DNA of 64,000 nt from Idiomarina piscisalsi (GTDB lineage Bacteria > Pseudomonadota > Gammaproteobacteria > Enterobacterales > Alteromonadaceae): positions 1,860,001 through 1,924,000 of the forward strand of contig NZ_CP022133.1 in assembly GCF_002211765.1 (NCBI RefSeq), in the 5' to 3' direction. Of the stretch, positions 18,107-26,575 are shown piece after piece; position 1 is the first letter of the stretch, and every line of letters begins with the position of its first letter. The notes under the pieces are model-generated. The model did not search any database, was not told the DNA's origin, and worked only from the letters and a program-made list of their open reading frames with translations. Both the position numbers and the translations under genes were made by a program.

Positions 18107-20176
18107 TTATTCAGCAGACATCGTACATTTCTCTAACCACGCCGTCTTAAAATCAGTTTTTGCTTCGGACAAAAAGCCAATCCATTTACGCATCGCAACA
18201 TTAAAATGTTCAACGCAGTGCTCTTCATCATTATTCAAAAATAGAATCGATATCATAGGACAATGAAAGTACAGTAATTCACCCTCAAGAACATAATGAA
18301 GATGTGAATAGGTTGACCCCCTGTGACTGTATAGGTATCTTGATTGCCTTCTAATATTATCTAACGCTTCTTCACGCGAATAGACTTTCTCACCACTAAT
18401 CTCAATTAAGTGGTCACATATTTCATCGTATTTCTCAAAGTCTAAATATCTACTGAAATCTTCACACTGAAACTTATCGAACAAGTCACTTTTAATGTGT
18501 TCGACAACTAGGTTTTTATCAATATCAAAAAACTCCGGCAGTAAATGGTTTGGATGTAAGGGTAAAGCACCTTCGACCTTAGCACCGTCGCCAACGTTGT
18601 AGCATTCAACCCCTAAAACTTTACCATAATTTTCAAGTAACCTTCCCATTTGTCGGGCGGACATCGCCAACAAATTTGACGACATAACAGTACCACCAAA
18701 ATTACCTTCTAATTTATGAGGGGCTTTATGCATTTTTATAGACTTTAACGGTCCTTTATAATAATCCGAATCTTTAGCATGGTGTCTACCATCTGCGGCA
18801 TAACCATTATCAACACCAAATAAATATATTTGCTTGAAGCCTAGGTGCAAAGCATAGGACAAGCTCGTATTCGCAACCATCGGGTTACAGAATGATAAGT
18901 AGTTAAGAGGCTTATTTTTCTCATTGAGAAGAGCAAAGTTTAATAAATCGCCCCCAGCATCAATGCCTTTTCCAGCCATTCCTACCCAATGGTATAGGGG
19001 CACAACATCCGGATAAATGAGGTTCAGCGTCAATAAGTTTAATTTCTTATATTGCTCAGCAGGAAGCGACCTCAATAAAATGTCATAAGTAATCTTAGGC
19101 CGCTCAACCAATGTGTGAAAGTCTGGGACAATATCATGCTTAAGTAAAGTCTGCAGTGCAGTGCCTGCCGCAATGATTATCGCCTGCTCTTGAGTTTCTT
19201 TTATAAAATCTAAACTTTCATCAAGAGAGGGGCCGTTCCCTACCACATAAATCGGAAAACGCTGAAACTTATTTAGTGCATTCCCCCTTATCTTAAGAAG
19301 GTTCATTCCGTGACTGGCGTTATGTACAGTGTGAGCTATAGCTGTTGTCGCATCGTTATAAAAACCATATCCGCTGTGCATTTCAAACAGGCGCTGATAG
19401 AACAGCGTAATAAGCTCGCCGGTAATTTGTGATGGGTAATGCTGATAACAAAAACATTTGGTTAAGGAAAACGCACCGATATCCTGAGAAACTCGATAGA
19501 GATCATCAATGAACGTCTGATAGGAGGCTCCTAACTGAAAAATAAGAACTCCATATTGCTCATCGACTTGTTCAATAAGTGACTTCCAGTCAATACAATA
19601 CAAGCTACAGTAAAAATTTTCGAAGCTAGGTTCAATTAAGTAAATATAGTCAAATTGAGTTCTATTCAATAAAACCGGTAAGTGGTAACCCAAACCGATA
19701 CCAAATATGACAGCAGTTGGAAACCGGTCCGGAAGCATATCTAACCTTTCATATTTCCCTGCTTCTTTAACCGAAATACCTAACTGTTTTAGGTGACGAG
19801 CATGAAGCCGATCATCATCATCAGAAACCTCGGCATATGATGAAAAATCAATATGATTTATAACAGGCTTTTTGATGTGCTTTTCAACCTGTTCTTCCAC
19901 TTGCGCGATAGGGTCATTTCCATATAAGGCAACTCCGGTTTTATGTTCCCGGATGTTCCCATGGCCTGTTTCGGTGACAAACAATTGAAGTGGCTCATTG
20001 GACTGAAACTCTTCAATGCTTTTAGCGATATTAGGATAGAAAGATTGAAAGGCTTCGAGGTTGGATTGAAATCTAAGCTCGGCTTCTTCTGCAAACAGTT
20101 TTTCGCGCTCTATCTGAGTTTCTGAGGCTTTTAGTCTTTGCATCAACTGTGAAAGTTGATCTTGTATATTATCCAT
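18107..20176 (-). CDS. Maf flagellin glycosyltransferase (DUF115 / MptE-like)
   Basis: This 689-residue protein is of the motility-associated-factor family. The DUF115 core contains GNGPSLDESLDFI at about residue 300, FHTLVERP, and the later GVDNGYAADGRHHAKDSDYY. An N-terminal domain with a short coiled coil precedes it. Maf proteins transfer CMP-activated pseudaminic or legionaminic acid to flagellin Ser/Thr in the cytoplasm, and this family needs no lipid carrier. It lies 69 bp downstream of the fliT-like gene on the same strand, probably in the flaG-fliD-fliS-fliT transcript, and converges with the sugar operon that would make its donor. Confidence 0.85.
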   Translation of the reverse strand: MDNIQDQLSQLMQRLKASETQIEREKLFAEEAELRFQSNLEAFQSFYPNIAKSIEEFQSNEPLQLFVTETGHGNIREHKTGVALYGNDPIAQVEEQVEKHIKKPVINHIDFSSYAEVSDDDDRLHARHLKQLGISVKEAGKYERLDMLPDRFPTAVIFGIGLGYHLPVLLNRTQFDYIYLIEPSFENFYCSLYCIDWKSLIEQVDEQYGVLIFQLGASYQTFIDDLYRVSQDIGAFSLTKCFCYQHYPSQITGELITLFYQRLFEMHSGYGFYNDATTAIAHTVHNASHGMNLLKIRGNALNKFQRFPIYVVGNGPSLDESLDFIKETQEQAIIIAAGTALQTLLKHDIVPDFHTLVERPKITYDILLRSLPAEQYKKLNLLTLNLIYPDVVPLYHWVGMAGKGIDAGGDLLNFALLNEKNKPLNYLSFCNPMVANTSLSYALHLGFKQIYLFGVDNGYAADGRHHAKDSDYYKGPLKSIKMHKAPHKLEGNFGGTVMSSNLLAMSARQMGRLLENYGKVLGVECYNVGDGAKVEGALPLHPNHLLPEFFDIDKNLVVEHIKSDLFDKFQCEDFSRYLDFEKYDEICDHLIEISGEKVYSREEALDNIRRQSRYLYSHRGSTYSHLHYVLEGELLYFHCPMISILFLNNDEEHCVEHFNVAMRKWIGFLSEAKTDFKTAWLEKCTMSAE

Positions 20177-20245
20177 GGCATATACCGCGTTAGTTCATTA
20201 AGCAACACTATAGCCCGACTCGGAGTTAGCACTCAAGCCCTGTAC

Positions 20246-20539
20246 TTATGTATTTTCCTGATACTCTTTGAGAGAACGGCGACCCTTAGACAACTTTTTA
20301 AGACCGCCTTGGATAAGCGTCCTCTGCTGTCTCGCCTGTTCCTCATACTGAGTTAACAGCTCACTGACCATGCTGAGTTTTGTCTCTTTCTCCTCTACTG
20401 AGTTTGATTTATCCGCAAGCACACTTTCAATCTTATCGCGGAGTTTCTGAAAAAGCTCCTCAATATGAGTCTTATCCATCTCCTCCGCATCCAGCTCTTC
20501 CTTTATCAAGACAAGAACTTGGTCAAGCGACTCTGACAT
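20246..20539 (-). CDS. FliT-like flagellar chaperone or small hypothetical protein
   Basis: This 97-residue, highly charged, helical protein (MSESLDQVLVLIKEELDAEE...) has no clear motif. Its ATG overlaps the fliS stop by one base (TAATG), and the position directly after flaG-fliD-fliS is where FliT, the FliD cap chaperone, is usually found. Size and helical character agree. An upstream in-frame ATG at 20614 would lie deep inside fliS and is rejected. The functional call is positional. Confidence 0.6.
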   Translation of the reverse strand: MSESLDQVLVLIKEELDAEEMDKTHIEELFQKLRDKIESVLADKSNSVEEKETKLSMVSELLTQYEEQARQQRTLIQGGLKKLSKGRRSLKEYQENT

Positions 20540-20967
20540 TACGCACCAACTGCAGACGCTCGATTCGACTGCGACTCGGCCTCTTCTCTGGCAGACACAG
20601 GAATGGCATCCCACGAGGATTTTATTTGTGATAGCAAGCCGTGAACTTCGTTTAGCTTTTCAATATCATTATTACGCGACGCATCAGCTAAGGTCTCATT
20701 CATATATAAATACAACTGACCTAAATTATTCGCAACATCACCACCGACATCATTGTTTAAACTCGTTCTTAAAGACTCAATAATATTGGAAGCCTTGCTA
20801 ATAAATAGACCCTTTTTCTCAAGATCCTTACGCTCAATAGCGCCTTTTGCGTAATTCAGGTTATCTAACGCCCCCGCCATTAACATTTGGATAAGCTGGT
20901 ACGGATCAGCACCTGCCACCCGCTCTCTTAGTGAGTTCTGCGTATAACCTTTTAACTTCCTATTCAT
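20539..20967 (-). CDS. fliS: Flagellin export chaperone FliS
   Basis: FliS binds the flagellin C terminus in the cytoplasm and prevents premature polymerisation before export. The 142-residue protein has family features: a YTQNSLRERVAGADPYQLIQMLMAGALDNLNYA N-terminal region, KASNIIESLRTSLN, and NLGQLYLYMNETLADAS. The start is the ATG at 20967, preceded by GAGGTG; an in-frame TTG upstream is not needed. It follows fliD by 29 bp. A longer polar C-terminal tail than in E. coli is present. Confidence 0.93.
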   Translation of the reverse strand: MNRKLKGYTQNSLRERVAGADPYQLIQMLMAGALDNLNYAKGAIERKDLEKKGLFISKASNIIESLRTSLNNDVGGDVANNLGQLYLYMNETLADASRNNDIEKLNEVHGLLSQIKSSWDAIPVSAREEAESQSNRASAVGA

Positions 20968-20996
20968 TTCGCACCTCAATACCTAAATAGGTGAAT

Positions 20997-22409
20997 TTAT
21001 TCTTTACCGCCAAAACCAGGTAAGTTACCTAATTGAGCTGACAGAAAACTTTGTGTGCTTTGCATTTGAGCAAGCATTACATCTAAACCAGAGTACTTCT
21101 CACGCAAGCGTGCTTCCATTTGCTGCATACGGTAGTCATGATCAAGTCTGTCTTCTTCCAAACGATCTAAGTTCTGGTTTAAGGATTCTTCTCGAAAAGT
21201 GATAGCACCTCGAGATTCAATATAATTATCCATTAGACTTTCAAAACGGCTTGCGATACCGCTTTCGTTCGAGAATATTTTTCCAAACGCATTAAAGTCT
21301 TGATCCATCGCTTCATCAACGCTACGAACCAAATTGTTTTTTTCCAGCTTCCCGTCTTCATTTAGACTTAAGCCAATATCAAATAAGTTCGAAAAATCAC
21401 CAGCACCTTCAACGTTACTGGTTAAGACATTCACCATCTGATTTTTCAACCCTCTAACCAACGAGTCACCATTTAACGGAGCTGAATTCCCACTTGAAGC
21501 ATCAAACGCTGTTGCTTTGTCCATTATATCGACAACGCCATTATAAGCAGACACAAACTCGTCTATAAGCTTACGGACACCCTCTCGATCTCGAGCTATG
21601 TCGACTTGAGTCGTTTCGTTATTTTCGCTCTTTTTAAGCGCTGTAATCGTTGAGCCTTGAATAACATCCGTGAACGTATTTGAGTCATTTGTCGCGACAA
21701 TTCCATCAATTTTTATCTGCGCATCTGACGCTTGGTCTTCTGCAGCTATAGACATCCCGCCGGCACCACCACCAAATGCTTGAGTTGATAAGGCATCCAG
21801 CTCTGCATTGTCATTGGTGACGCTTAAGTCATTACCGGTACCAGTAACATTAGAGTTAAATACCAGCTTAGCTTCTGTTCCTGTATTAATAATGTTAGCG
21901 GTAACACCGAAGTTATCCGCTGAGTCATTGATTTGCTGACGAATGTCTTCCAAAGTAGAGTTAGCCGCAATAGTAAGATCAAAGCTTTTATCACCTGCGG
22001 CAAAGCTGAGAGTACTTTCGGTTGTATTGATTACTTGCTCAGATGATGAAAATGCACCATTCGCTGATAACGCTCGCGAGCCTTGAGCAAGAGCAATAAC
22101 TTCTACATCAAATGAGCCATTGGTTGAATTATCTGTACTTGAAAAGCTAATTAAGTCACCGGACTCGGGTTGGGTCAAGTTCGCGACTCGTTTATCAAAT
22201 AAGTCGCTATCGCTTAATTTATTAACTACATCATCGAACTTTGATAATGCCGATTTTACTGCACCCAAAGCGGACAGTTCTGTCTCGTAACGAGACTCCT
22301 GACGTTGAAATTGCGCTTGCTTGGGTTGGTTGGTTGCTTGCAAAGTCGAAGAAATTATCGACTCTAGGTCTAACCCTGAACCTACACCTGCAGAAGTAAA
22401 TAACGGCAT
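20997..22409 (-). CDS. fliD: Flagellar filament cap protein FliD (hook-associated protein 2)
   Basis: FliD is a 470-residue secreted protein forming the distal cap under which flagellin folds. The N terminus (GVGSGLDLESIISSTLQATNQPK) and the C-terminal coiled coil (MQQMEARLREKYSGLDVMLAQMQ... SFLSAQL) are the FliD_N and FliD_C signatures, separated by a variable domain of about residues 60-290. It is 11 bp downstream of flaG and 29 bp upstream of fliS. Confidence 0.95.
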   Translation of the reverse strand: MPLFTSAGVGSGLDLESIISSTLQATNQPKQAQFQRQESRYETELSALGAVKSALSKFDDVVNKLSDSDLFDKRVANLTQPESGDLISFSSTDNSTNGSFDVEVIALAQGSRALSANGAFSSSEQVINTTESTLSFAAGDKSFDLTIAANSTLEDIRQQINDSADNFGVTANIINTGTEAKLVFNSNVTGTGNDLSVTNDNAELDALSTQAFGGGAGGMSIAAEDQASDAQIKIDGIVATNDSNTFTDVIQGSTITALKKSENNETTQVDIARDREGVRKLIDEFVSAYNGVVDIMDKATAFDASSGNSAPLNGDSLVRGLKNQMVNVLTSNVEGAGDFSNLFDIGLSLNEDGKLEKNNLVRSVDEAMDQDFNAFGKIFSNESGIASRFESLMDNYIESRGAITFREESLNQNLDRLEEDRLDHDYRMQQMEARLREKYSGLDVMLAQMQSTQSFLSAQLGNLPGFGGKE

Positions 22410-22420
22410 ATAAATGCTCC

Positions 22421-22816
22421 TTACACTTGCTTGTCAAACAAAAAGCCTGACGTATTACCTTTGTTATCGGCCATTTCATCCAAAGCTTTAGACAGTTTTA
22501 CGACAAGCTCTGACGGTATTTGCCGAATCATCTCACCGCTGTCTCTATCCATTACTTTAACCACAGGCGGATCGCCCCTTTCTTCAATAACAAACTGAAG
22601 GCTCGTATTTCGAATAGCGTCAGATTGATTCATTTCTTCGACAACATCGGCTACGGACTGTTCATCGACTTTTGAACTGTCTGTCTTTATTTGCCCTTCT
22701 TGCTTAATTTGCTGAACAGTATCTATTACCTTGTCTTTCTTTTCTTGCAAAGGAAGACTTTTCTCTGTCAATGCATTGTAAGCAACTGGAGAACTATCAA
22801 ATTTTAGCTCAGCCAT
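22421..22816 (-). CDS. flaG: FlaG family protein
   Basis: This 131-residue protein has an acidic N-terminal half and the conserved FlaG block near residues 80-120: LQFVIEERGDPPVVKVMD, then GEMIRQIPSELVVKLSKALDE. FlaG proteins of polar-flagellated bacteria influence filament length; the mechanism is not settled. The start at 22816 (MAELKFDSS) has GGTGACC upstream and is preferred to in-frame starts at 22828 and 22855. It heads the fliD-fliS-fliT group. Confidence 0.88.
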   Translation of the reverse strand: MAELKFDSSPVAYNALTEKSLPLQEKKDKVIDTVQQIKQEGQIKTDSSKVDEQSVADVVEEMNQSDAIRNTSLQFVIEERGDPPVVKVMDRDSGEMIRQIPSELVVKLSKALDEMADNKGNTSGFLFDKQV

Positions 22817-22885
22817 AATGGTCACCATTAATCTGTTTTTATTATTTAAGCACAAAAGCGCACTTAAAACATTTATCCTTGTTTG

Positions 22886-22913
22886 TTATCGACCTCTGGT
22901 AATAGAAACTTTA
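22886..22913 (-). promoter_or_regulatory. Probable sigma-28 promoter for flaG-fliD-fliS
   Basis: On the minus strand, TAAAGTTT (its first four bases at 22910-22913) is followed after TAAA by 16 bp and then GTCGATAA (22886-22893). The boxes resemble TAAAGTTT and GCCGATAA, but the spacing is one base longer than the 15 bp seen at the other sites here. It lies about 70 bp before flaG. Confidence 0.55.
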
Positions 22914-22937
22914 GCATTTTTTTGTACTTTTTTTAGA

Positions 22938-22972
22938 CACAAAAAAACCAGAGCAGAAGCTCTGGTTTTTTT
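22938..22972 (-). terminator. Terminator after the first flagellin gene
   Basis: A perfect ACCAGAGC/GCTCTGGT stem at 22947-22966 with a 4-base loop is flanked by A7 on the left and T7 on the right. It can therefore stop transcription in both directions. It ends the flagellin transcript just before the flaG promoter region. Confidence 0.9.
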
Positions 22973-22997
22973 ATAAACGACTAAGTCGCTGGAATTA

Positions 22998-23978
22998 TTA
23001 TCCAAGTAACTGTAGAGCCGCCTGTGGACGCTGATTCGCCTGAGCAAGGATAGTCTGCGAAGCCTGTTGCAGAATCTGTGCCTGAGTCAGCTTGGCTGTT
23101 TCAGCCGCGAAGTCAGCATCTTTGATACGAGATTTCGCCGCTTCCAGGTTTTCAGATACATTGCCTTGGTTACGGATCGTTGATTGGAAACGGTTTTGTA
23201 CCGCACCCAGCTCAGCACGCTTTTTATCAACAACGGCAATCAATGAATCCATACCTGCAAGTACCGCTTGAGCATTATCCTGGGTTGAAACTGAAATACC
23301 ATCAACTGTAAAAACACCGGCGAAATTAACATCTGCAGATGTAGCGATAGCAGTCGAATTATATGTTTCAGCAGTACCATATGAATTTATGAGCGTTTCA
23401 CCGGTTACTTCTGCGGCAATGCCTGCTATACCTGATAAGGTAAATCCTCCGTTAGCGCTTACGCCGTTTGTAGAAACCGCAGAGCCACCAACTGTTTTCA
23501 TTGAGAAGTCTATCGTTTGGTTTGCGTCTGCACCAACCTGGAAGCTAGCTTCATACGAACCGTTCAACAGGTTCTGACCACCGAAAGTGGTATCTTCTGC
23601 GATACGGTTAACTTCGCTCATCAATACACGAATTTCTTCCTGAATCGCTAAGCGGTCTTCATCCGTATTAGAGCCGTTAGCAGCTTGCTGCGCCAAAGTA
23701 CGTACACGCTGGAAGGTGTTAGTTACTTCGTCCAGTGCACCTTCAGCAGTTTGCGCCAAAGAAATACCGTCATTCGCGTTACGGTTACCTTGGTTCAGAC
23801 CCATAACCTGTGACTCAAGACGGTTTGAAATTTGTAAGCCTGCAGCGTCATCAGATGCGCTGTTGATGCGGAAGCCTGACGACAAACGTTCAAATGCTTG
23901 GTCAAGCGAGTTACCTGAGCTGATCAGCTGACGCTGGGCGTTCAATGAGCTGACGTTAGTGTTTACATATAATGGCAT
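22998..23978 (-). CDS. Flagellin (copy A)
   Basis: This 326-residue filament subunit, exported by the flagellar apparatus, has conserved N-terminal (MPLYVNTNVSSLNAQRQLIS) and C-terminal (AQILQQASQTILAQANQRPQ) coiled-coil D0/D1 regions. The central variable part, about residues 165-245, is rich in Ser and Thr and a likely glycosylation surface. The start at 23978 has AGGAGC before it; an upstream in-frame ATG at 24056 is rejected because it lies near the promoter and gives a non-flagellin leader. Outside the centre, the DNA is nearly identical to the neighbouring flagellin copy B. Confidence 0.95.
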   Translation of the reverse strand: MPLYVNTNVSSLNAQRQLISSGNSLDQAFERLSSGFRINSASDDAAGLQISNRLESQVMGLNQGNRNANDGISLAQTAEGALDEVTNTFQRVRTLAQQAANGSNTDEDRLAIQEEIRVLMSEVNRIAEDTTFGGQNLLNGSYEASFQVGADANQTIDFSMKTVGGSAVSTNGVSANGGFTLSGIAGIAAEVTGETLINSYGTAETYNSTAIATSADVNFAGVFTVDGISVSTQDNAQAVLAGMDSLIAVVDKKRAELGAVQNRFQSTIRNQGNVSENLEAAKSRIKDADFAAETAKLTQAQILQQASQTILAQANQRPQAALQLLG

Positions 23979-24035
23979 AATAATGCTCCTTTGTTTACTT
24001 AGGTTATTTCGTTCAAAAAATAACCCTCGTATAAG

Positions 24036-24062
24036 GTAACGGCTGAAAGCCGGCAAACTTTA
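24036..24062 (-). promoter_or_regulatory. Sigma-28 promoter of flagellin copy A
   Basis: On the minus strand TAAAGTTT (24055-24062), 11 bp, then GCCGTTAC (24036-24043). The -35 box is an exact match to the E. coli FliA consensus and the spacing is exact. The site is about 60 bp before the flagellin ATG. Confidence 0.85.
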
Positions 24063-24082
24063 GCCGTTTTTCCATTTTTTTA

Positions 24083-24112
24083 TAAAAAAAGCCGGGACAT
24101 TATGACCCGGCT
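24083..24112 (-). terminator. Terminator after flagellin copy B
   Basis: AGCCGGG (24090-24096) pairs with CCCGGCT (24106-24112) around a 9-base loop. The A-run at 24084-24090 becomes the T-tail on the minus strand. It separates the two flagellin transcription units. Confidence 0.88.
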
Positions 24113-24132
24113 TTTAAATTTCTTATTTATCT

Positions 24133-25104
24133 TTAGCCCAGAAGCTGTAACGCCGCCTGTGGGCGCTGATTAGCCTGTGCAAGAATAGTCTGAGAAGCCT
24201 GTTGCAGAATCTGAGCCTGTGTCAGCTTGGCTGTTTCAGCCGCGAAGTCAGCATCTTTGATACGAGATTTCGCCGCTTCCAGGTTTTCAGCAACATTGCC
24301 TTGGTTACGGATCGTTGATTGGAAACGGTTTTGTACCGCACCCAGTTCAGCACGCTTTTTATCAACAACGGCAATCAATGAGTCCATACCTGCAAGAACT
24401 GCTTGAGCACCTTCTTGAGTGCTGACCGAAATACCATCTGCTTCAAATACAGCAGCAAACGAAAGAGCAGACGCTCCGTTGTTCGAAGCAGTAAATGTAG
24501 CCGTACCATATGTCGCTGTCAACGATTCGCCAGTTACCACTGAGGCAATTCCTGCAATACCTGATAATGTAAAACCACTGTTTGCAGTTAAGCTATTTGC
24601 AGTACCATTACCCCCAACATTTTTCATTGAGAAGTCTATCGTTTGGTTTGCGTCTGCACCAACCTGGAAGCTAGCTTCATACGAACCGTTCAACAGGTTC
24701 TGACCACCGAAAGTGGTATCTTCTGCGATACGGTTAACTTCGCTCATCAGTACACGAATTTCTTCCTGAATCGCTAAGCGGTCTTCATCCGTATTAGAGC
24801 CGTTAGCAGCTTGCTGCGCCAAAGTACGTACACGCTGGAAGGTGTTAGTTACTTCGTCCAGTGCACCTTCAGCAGTTTGCGCCAAAGAAATACCGTCATT
24901 CGCGTTACGGTTACCTTGGTTCAGACCCATAACCTGTGACTCAAGACGGTTTGAAATTTGTAAGCCTGCAGCGTCATCAGATGCGCTGTTGATGCGGAAG
25001 CCTGACGACAAACGTTCAAATGCTTGGTCAAGCGAGTTACCTGAGCTGATCAGCTGACGCTGGGCGTTCAATGAGCTGACGTTAGTGTTTACATATAATG
25101 GCAT
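24133..25104 (-). CDS. Flagellin (copy B)
   Basis: This 323-residue flagellin has the same N-terminal and C-terminal polymerisation regions as copy A. The variable segment, about residues 165-242, differs: here it contains KNVGGNGTANSLTANSG and SNNGASALSFAAVFEAD. The start has AGGAGC at the same spacing as copy A. It has its own sigma-28 promoter and terminator, so each flagellin is separately transcribed. Polar-flagellated relatives often use several flagellins along one filament; that role is inferred. Confidence 0.95.
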   Translation of the reverse strand: MPLYVNTNVSSLNAQRQLISSGNSLDQAFERLSSGFRINSASDDAAGLQISNRLESQVMGLNQGNRNANDGISLAQTAEGALDEVTNTFQRVRTLAQQAANGSNTDEDRLAIQEEIRVLMSEVNRIAEDTTFGGQNLLNGSYEASFQVGADANQTIDFSMKNVGGNGTANSLTANSGFTLSGIAGIASVVTGESLTATYGTATFTASNNGASALSFAAVFEADGISVSTQEGAQAVLAGMDSLIAVVDKKRAELGAVQNRFQSTIRNQGNVAENLEAAKSRIKDADFAAETAKLTQAQILQQASQTILAQANQRPQAALQLLG

Positions 25105-25216
25105 AATAATGCTCCTCAGTTACCTTCTTTAAAGCCTGGTTTTCGTTAATGTCGCCAAGCGTGAGGAATTATTTCGGCTTCGTGTTTCACCTGGTTAAAA
25201 TTTCCTCTCAGAAAAG

Positions 25217-25243
25217 GTATCGGCAGAGATTTAAGGAGCTTTA
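25217..25243 (-). promoter_or_regulatory. Sigma-28 promoter of flagellin copy B
   Basis: On the minus strand TAAAGCTC begins at 25243, and GCCGATAC lies at 25217-25224, with 15 bp between TAAA and the -10 box. It is one base from the consensus -10 GCCGATAA. The leader to the ATG is about 105 bases. Confidence 0.85.
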
Positions 25244-25301
25244 ATATTTTTGTGAAAAAAGTTCAGATTTTTGTGAGGGTCAACATTTCTGCCTGATAAT
25301 G

Positions 25302-25335
25302 CACTGCACCTGCCGCGATAACGGCAGGTGCAGTG
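25302..25335 (-). terminator. Hairpin following flgL
   Basis: A 14-bp perfect stem, CACTGCACCTGCCG with its complement, encloses a 6-base loop directly after the flgL stop. No T-run follows on the minus strand, so it may be a 3'-end stabiliser rather than a true intrinsic terminator. Confidence 0.6.
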
Positions 25336-25338
25336 AAA

Positions 25339-26547
25339 TTATAAGTAATCGAACAAACTCAGACGACTGACTCGAGTAAATACTTGCTGCGCTGCCGAAT
25401 AAATAGTTTCATTTTTAATAAGGTCAGTCACCGCTGTTGAATAATCAACATCAGAGATATCTGCGCGCGCTTTCTTGTTAACGATCTCGATATCCGCATT
25501 ACTTAACCGAGAGCTTTCTAGAACATTAAGTCGGGCACCTATTTTTGCTTGAGTGTCTGTCAAGCTTGAAATGGCATCATCAAACGCAGTCAATGATGAA
25601 GCTATTTCTTCTCTGAAAAACTCTTTTCCTTCAGGTCCTGAGTTTTCCAAAGAATCAGCTAAATCCCCTATCTGGGTGAGAATATTTCGAGATACAGGTT
25701 CACCAATATCGAAGTCTATAACGTCGCCATTAACAACATTTTCAGAAGTTTCAATTTCGATCCCTTGATAATTGATAGTATCTCCGGGAGTGTAAGCGAC
25801 CGGCCCTTGAACAATATTATTTCCACCATCGCGAATTTGATAATCACCACCAACAAATTCTATTCTTGCCGACTGTGTATCTGTGTTACCCGCATCCCAG
25901 TAATTTTTTAAAGCTTCTCGGTCTGGAGCTCTTAATTTTTTTACTAAGTTATCACCATTGGTAAAGTCAATATCCACACGGGTCGACAAGTTATTGAACA
26001 CCTTACTACCCGGATCCCCAGCCGGTAAGTACAAGCTAGGAGACAACTGAATTTCGCGCTGACCGTCATCACTTCTGTATGAGTATGACTCTGTCGCTTG
26101 GTTGTATTCCATCGGCTGAATACGGTTCTGATAACCGGCGAAAATGTACTCACCCGCCTCATCCTGCGCGTTGGTGAAATCAAACAGTGCTTGTTCAATG
26201 TTACGCAGCTCCAATGCTACCGCCTCCCGGTTTTCCGTCGACAAACTGCCGTTGCCCGCATTAACAGCCAAAGTTCGCGCCTTTTGAACAAAGTCGACCA
26301 TGTTCGACAGTACGCTCTCCTCTCGACGCAAGTTGTTTTCTAACGTCGTTGAGTTACGATCAAACTGCGCATTCTGCGCCAGCTTTTCATCCAAAGCCAA
26401 CACCTGTGAGTTACCGATTGGGTCGTCGGCCGGACTCAGAATACGGGTCTGCTTGGTCAGCTGCAGCTGCACTTTATCCAGTCGAGACTGAGACGTTGTC
26501 AGGCTGTCCTGGGCTCGCTGATAAAACAAACTGGTACTTAATCTCAT
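25339..26547 (-). CDS. flgL: Flagellar hook-filament junction protein FlgL (HAP3)
   Basis: FlgL is a 402-residue secreted junction protein between hook and filament. The N-terminal MRLSTSLFYQRAQDSLTTSQSRLDKVQ and C-terminal NKKARADISDVDYSTAVTDLI... AAQQVFTRVSRLSLFDYL match the flagellin-like ends of the family. The central part is variable. It follows flgK by 28 bp and shares its transcript. Confidence 0.95.
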   Translation of the reverse strand: MRLSTSLFYQRAQDSLTTSQSRLDKVQLQLTKQTRILSPADDPIGNSQVLALDEKLAQNAQFDRNSTTLENNLRREESVLSNMVDFVQKARTLAVNAGNGSLSTENREAVALELRNIEQALFDFTNAQDEAGEYIFAGYQNRIQPMEYNQATESYSYRSDDGQREIQLSPSLYLPAGDPGSKVFNNLSTRVDIDFTNGDNLVKKLRAPDREALKNYWDAGNTDTQSARIEFVGGDYQIRDGGNNIVQGPVAYTPGDTINYQGIEIETSENVVNGDVIDFDIGEPVSRNILTQIGDLADSLENSGPEGKEFFREEIASSLTAFDDAISSLTDTQAKIGARLNVLESSRLSNADIEIVNKKARADISDVDYSTAVTDLIKNETIYSAAQQVFTRVSRLSLFDYL

Positions 26548-26575
26548 CTTATCTCACCTCTTAACCTTGCCAACG

